Positions 5,348 through 6,192 of a stretch of DNA of 6,192 nt are shown piece by piece. Position 1 is the first letter of the stretch. Every line of letters starts with the position of its first letter. The position numbers were made by a program, and so were the translations under genes. Origin of the DNA: Planctomycetota bacterium (lineage in GTDB: Bacteria > Planctomycetota > SBBH01 > JACQRN01). The notes beneath the pieces were generated by a model. It ran no database searches, was not told the DNA's origin, and saw nothing but the letters and a program-made list of their open reading frames with translations. Location: the NCBI GenBank assembly GCA_016206515.1, contig JACQRN010000060.1, positions 1 through 6,192 on the forward strand, in the 5' to 3' direction.

Positions 5348-6126
5348 CGTTGCTCCCTATCCCTCCGCCCGCGTTCCCCGTCCACATGCCCCTCGTGCCC
5401 GTGCATCGACTCGCGAAGGTGGTTCCGGAGCCCCGTCAACTCCTCCAGTTCCTGCTCCGCGAAGTGGTGCTCGACGCGCGAGGTGGCCGCGGCGCCCGCC
5501 GTCCGGATCATCCCCTGCTGCGAGGCGCGCAGGCGTTCCTCATAGTCCTTGGGACGGCGGTCGAGCGAAGTCAGCTCCGCGTGCCCCTGTTCGGCGAACT
5601 CCCGGGCGGACTGGGCACGCGCGAGGGCTCCGGAGGTCCGCGCCAGGCGTCTGCGCGCGCGGGCGATCCTTTCCTCGACCTCCCGCAGATACCGGATCGG
5701 CTGCGGCTCGGGCTCCTGCACGATCCCGCGCAGCTCGCCGACCGCCTCCCCCATATGCCCCTGGTGTGCCAACATCGACGCCACGGCGAACCGGACGTCG
5801 ACGTCGATCATCTTCCACCCGAGGTGCATCGCCTTCTCGCGCGCCTCCGGCCCGTCCTGCCCCGCGAGATGCTTCGCCATATGGCCGAGCACCTCCTGCA
5901 TATGTTCGCGGATCTCTTCGAATGGATGCGAAGGATGCGCGGGAACCGGCCCGTCCGCGAACCCCTCCGCGGCAAGACGCTCGATCGCAGCCAGGTCCTC
6001 CTCCAGTGCCTCCTGCCAGCGGCCGTCCCGATCGTCCCGTTCCGGCGCCCCGTCCCCGGGACGCGCGCACGCTCCCCCCGCCGACACCACGAGCAGAAGC
6101 CCCGCAGCCATCCAGCCGTTCCGCAT
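5344..6126 (-). CDS. His-rich exported or lipid-anchored helical protein, function unknown
   Basis: A 260-residue protein I cannot assign to a family. Residues 1-20 (MRNGWMAAGLLLVVSAGGAC) look like an export signal: a short positive start, a hydrophobic core and a cysteine at 20. The GGAC sequence is a poor lipobox, so either a lipoprotein or cleavage by signal peptidase I is possible. The mature part is almost wholly helix-forming and charged, with a probable coiled-coil stretch at about 145-182 (REVEERIARARRRLA). Histidines are unusually frequent: 15 residues, in clusters at 64-86 (HPSHP, EHMQ, GHMAKH), 121-124 (HQGH), 220-221 and 236-247 (ending HGHEGH), often next to Met. This could mean metal binding, but no known metal-chaperone motif is seen. 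The ATG is preceded by AAAGGGGGA four bases away. It is convergent to the transglutaminase gene and probably separately transcribed. Its codons are GC-rich like those of its neighbours. Its stop codon lies in a REP-like head. Confidence 0.82.
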   Translation of the reverse strand: MRNGWMAAGLLLVVSAGGACARPGDGAPERDDRDGRWQEALEEDLAAIERLAAEGFADGPVPAHPSHPFEEIREHMQEVLGHMAKHLAGQDGPEAREKAMHLGWKMIDVDVRFAVASMLAHQGHMGEAVGELRGIVQEPEPQPIRYLREVEERIARARRRLARTSGALARAQSAREFAEQGHAELTSLDRRPKDYEERLRASQQGMIRTAGAAATSRVEHHFAEQELEELTGLRNHLRESMHGHEGHVDGERGRRDREQR

Positions 6127-6192
6127 CGGTCCCCCTTTCCCGGCTCCCGATTTCGCGGGGCGCCGGACGTTAGCATACTGCGCCGATGTCGG
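6127..6192. promoter_or_regulatory. Upstream region of the His-rich gene with a possible -10 element
   Basis: This 66-bp stretch to the window edge contains no gene I can support. On the minus strand TATGCT (6177-6172) matches 4 of 6 bases of a -10 element about 45 bp before the start codon; its -35 partner would lie outside the window. On the plus strand CATACT (6174-6179) ends seven bases before an ATG at 6186, which may begin a divergent gene. Confidence 0.3.
6130..6138 (-). promoter_or_regulatory. Ribosome binding site of the His-rich protein gene
   Basis: On the minus strand AAAGGGGGA stands three bases before the ATG at 6126 (four from its last G). A similar GGGGGAC string stands just before the GTG of the other minus-strand gene at 1054, suggesting G-rich ribosome sites in this genome. 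Confidence 0.5.

Larger units (their letters stand above)
5290..5348. repeat. Inverted pair of REP-like units (BIME-like element)
   Basis: The element is bounded by a perfect 9-bp inverted repeat, GGTAGGGCG (5290-5298) and CGCCCTACC (5340-5348). It contains two units in opposite orientation, each opening outward with GTAG and continuing into an 8-bp perfect stem with a 5-base loop. A GTAG head followed by a palindrome is the known hallmark of REP sequences served by TnpA_REP (RAYT) Y1 transposases. The 9-bp outer stem shares bases with both inner hairpins, so either two tandem hairpins or one enclosing stem can form. There is no T-run; it may still act as a weak two-way transcription barrier between the convergent genes. 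Confidence 0.8.

Noticed and set aside
5563..5572. GAGCGAAGTC string shared with 749-758 in aroDE
   Set aside because: Both copies lie inside coding sequence and are only about 10 bases long; with two copies there is no support for a repeat family.
5319..6173. A 284-codon plus-strand frame opposite the His-rich protein gene
   Set aside because: It is Pro/Arg/Ser/Ala low complexity with no ribosome site; the minus-strand frame has a signal sequence, ribosome site and balanced composition.

Overview
The window is a very GC-rich bacterial segment (around 70% by eye, with strong G/C preference at third codon positions) and holds five protein genes in a compact layout. An exported or lipid-anchored protein and a membrane transglutaminase with a large extracytoplasmic part suggest a diderm (Gram-negative type) bacterium. 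A fused aroD-aroE gene and two kinds of palindromic intergenic repeat fit lineages such as Planctomycetota, Acidobacteriota or related candidate phyla, but the phylum cannot be settled from this sequence.

Left end (1-1054, minus strand): the 5' part of a fused shikimate-pathway gene, a type I 3-dehydroquinate dehydratase (AroD) joined to a shikimate dehydrogenase (AroE). It runs off the window just as it enters the NADP-binding motif. It is divergent from the next gene, with only 45 bp between the two GTG starts. That gap carries face-to-face promoter-like hexamers.

Centre (1100-5294, plus strand): a three-gene cluster of MoxR AAA+ ATPase, DUF58 membrane protein and TgpA-type transglutaminase (N-terminal membrane segments, Cys-His-Asp domain, one more helix, DUF4129-like tail). 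The last two genes overlap by 23 bp. moxR and the DUF58 gene are separated by 132 bp holding a large imperfect palindrome. Such clusters are widespread and are thought to act on the cell envelope; the ATPase probably works as a chaperone-like remodeler on its partners, but the transglutaminase substrate is unknown.

Right end (5290-6192): a 59-bp element made of two inverted REP-like units, each a GTAG head followed by a perfect hairpin. The TAG of each head is the stop codon of the convergent gene on its side. Then comes a minus-strand gene (5344-6126) for a His-rich, helical exported protein of unknown function, and a short upstream region from which another plus-strand gene may start just before the window ends.

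No RNA gene, CRISPR array or transposase gene was seen. The items most worth a second look are the REP pair with its two donated stop codons, the palindrome inside the moxR cluster, the possible leaderless divergent promoter pair, and the unassigned His-rich protein.
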